Below are positions 14,155 to 14,360 of a stretch of DNA of 14,360 bases, piece after piece; the first letter of the stretch is position 1, and every line of letters starts with the position of its first letter. The stretch spans positions 1 to 14,360 of the forward strand of contig DSBP01000189.1 of NCBI GenBank assembly GCA_011049465.1, read 5' to 3'. A program made the translations under genes and the position numbers. Below the pieces are notes generated by a model. It worked only from the letters and a program-made list of their open reading frames with translations, did no database searches and had not been told where the DNA came from. This DNA is from a bacterium (GTDB lineage Bacteria > Oederibacteriota > PGYV01 > DSBP01).

Positions 14155-14190
14155 CTCTCTTGCGTTAGTAAGGCAAAATTAACCGCAGCG

Positions 14191-14360
14191 CTATTCCCAC
14201 GCACTTGCCCTTATTCTTATTGTTACCCGCCTGTTCAGTTTCCTGCCCTCCGCAGTATTATTTGTTGCAACGGGCCTTGTTTCGCCGTATCCTACGGGCC
14301 GGAACATGGATTCATCGAGCCCGAAAAGCTCGGAGAAGAATTTCACAACGGCCCTTGCCC
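14191..14360 (-). CDS. OmpA/MotB C-terminal domain protein, 3' fragment (cut by window edge)
   Basis: The last 55 codons of a gene enter from the right edge and end at TAG (14191-14193). The peptide has the classic end of the OmpA-like peptidoglycan-binding domain: RAVVKFF, VGYGETRPVA, then the NTAEGRKLNRRVTI block, in which the R of GR and the NRR are the family's diaminopimelate-binding and structural residues. Such domains anchor outer-membrane porins, Pal lipoproteins or flagellar MotB stators to the cell wall. The fragment does not show which of these it is. It ends 67 bp before the IclR start. Confidence 0.85.
   Translation of the reverse strand, partial: ARAVVKFFSELFGLDESMFRPVGYGETRPVATNNTAEGRKLNRRVTIRIRASAWE

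Noticed and set aside
14124..14204. Longer N-terminus for the IclR protein
   Set aside because: The ATG at 14123 has a strong ribosome binding site at the right distance, while the longer form would overlap the upstream OmpA-like gene and is atypical for IclR.
1..14360. CRISPR array, tRNA or rRNA gene, riboswitch, transposase or integrase
   Set aside because: None was seen by eye on either strand: no regularly spaced direct repeats, no cloverleaf-like segment in the gaps, and no mobile-element protein among the coding regions.

Overview
The window reads as a chromosomal stretch of an uncultured Gram-negative-type bacterium. All identified genes lie on the minus strand, so transcription runs from high to low coordinates. 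An OmpA/MotB-type C-terminus suggests a cell envelope with peptidoglycan and probably an outer membrane. Isoprenoids come from the MEP pathway (Dxs). The gene order xseA-xseB-ispA-...-dxs-...-recN is an old bacterial cluster known from Firmicutes and several other phyla. The intergenic DNA carries a palindromic repeat of a kind I associate with genomes of uncultured candidate phyla. A candidate phylum such as Goldbacteria, Omnitrophota or Elusimicrobiota is plausible, but this is a weak inference.

Layout from upstream (right) to downstream (left). (1) The C-terminal end of an OmpA/MotB-domain protein at the right edge. (2) An IclR-family regulator (start revised to 14123) and a leaderless GH5 glycoside hydrolase. 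(3) tgt (start revised to 12197), overlapping the GH5 gene by 14 bp, then yajC. (4) A galT-like nucleotidyltransferase coupled to yajC and xseA by 1-bp and 4-bp overlaps. (5) The conserved block xseA, xseB, ispA, a divergent PAP2 (DUF212) gene, dxs (GTG start at 6802) and recN. (6) A DUF2723/TMEM260-type membrane protein. (7) A 575-bp intergenic region with several inverted repeats and a near-consensus sigma70 promoter. (8) A YwqK/MORN-like repeat protein driven by that promoter. (9) The first ten codons of a metallophosphoesterase at the left edge.

The genes from tgt to the DUF2723 protein are tightly packed, with gaps of 36 bp or less and several overlaps, and probably form one long transcription unit. 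It mixes tRNA queuosine modification, Sec translocase accessory, sugar-phosphate metabolism, exonuclease VII, isoprenoid synthesis and recombinational repair. Such a mix is usual for housekeeping superoperons. IclR and GH5 may form a sugar-use module just upstream.

I found no convincing new multi-gene system. The points most worth a second look are: a GalT-like protein with Asn where the family's nucleophilic His is expected; the structured intergenic region, with an integron attC-like fold and two other inverted repeats; and a PAP2-type phosphatase gene inside the isoprenoid cluster. No tRNA, rRNA, CRISPR array, transposase or integrase was seen.
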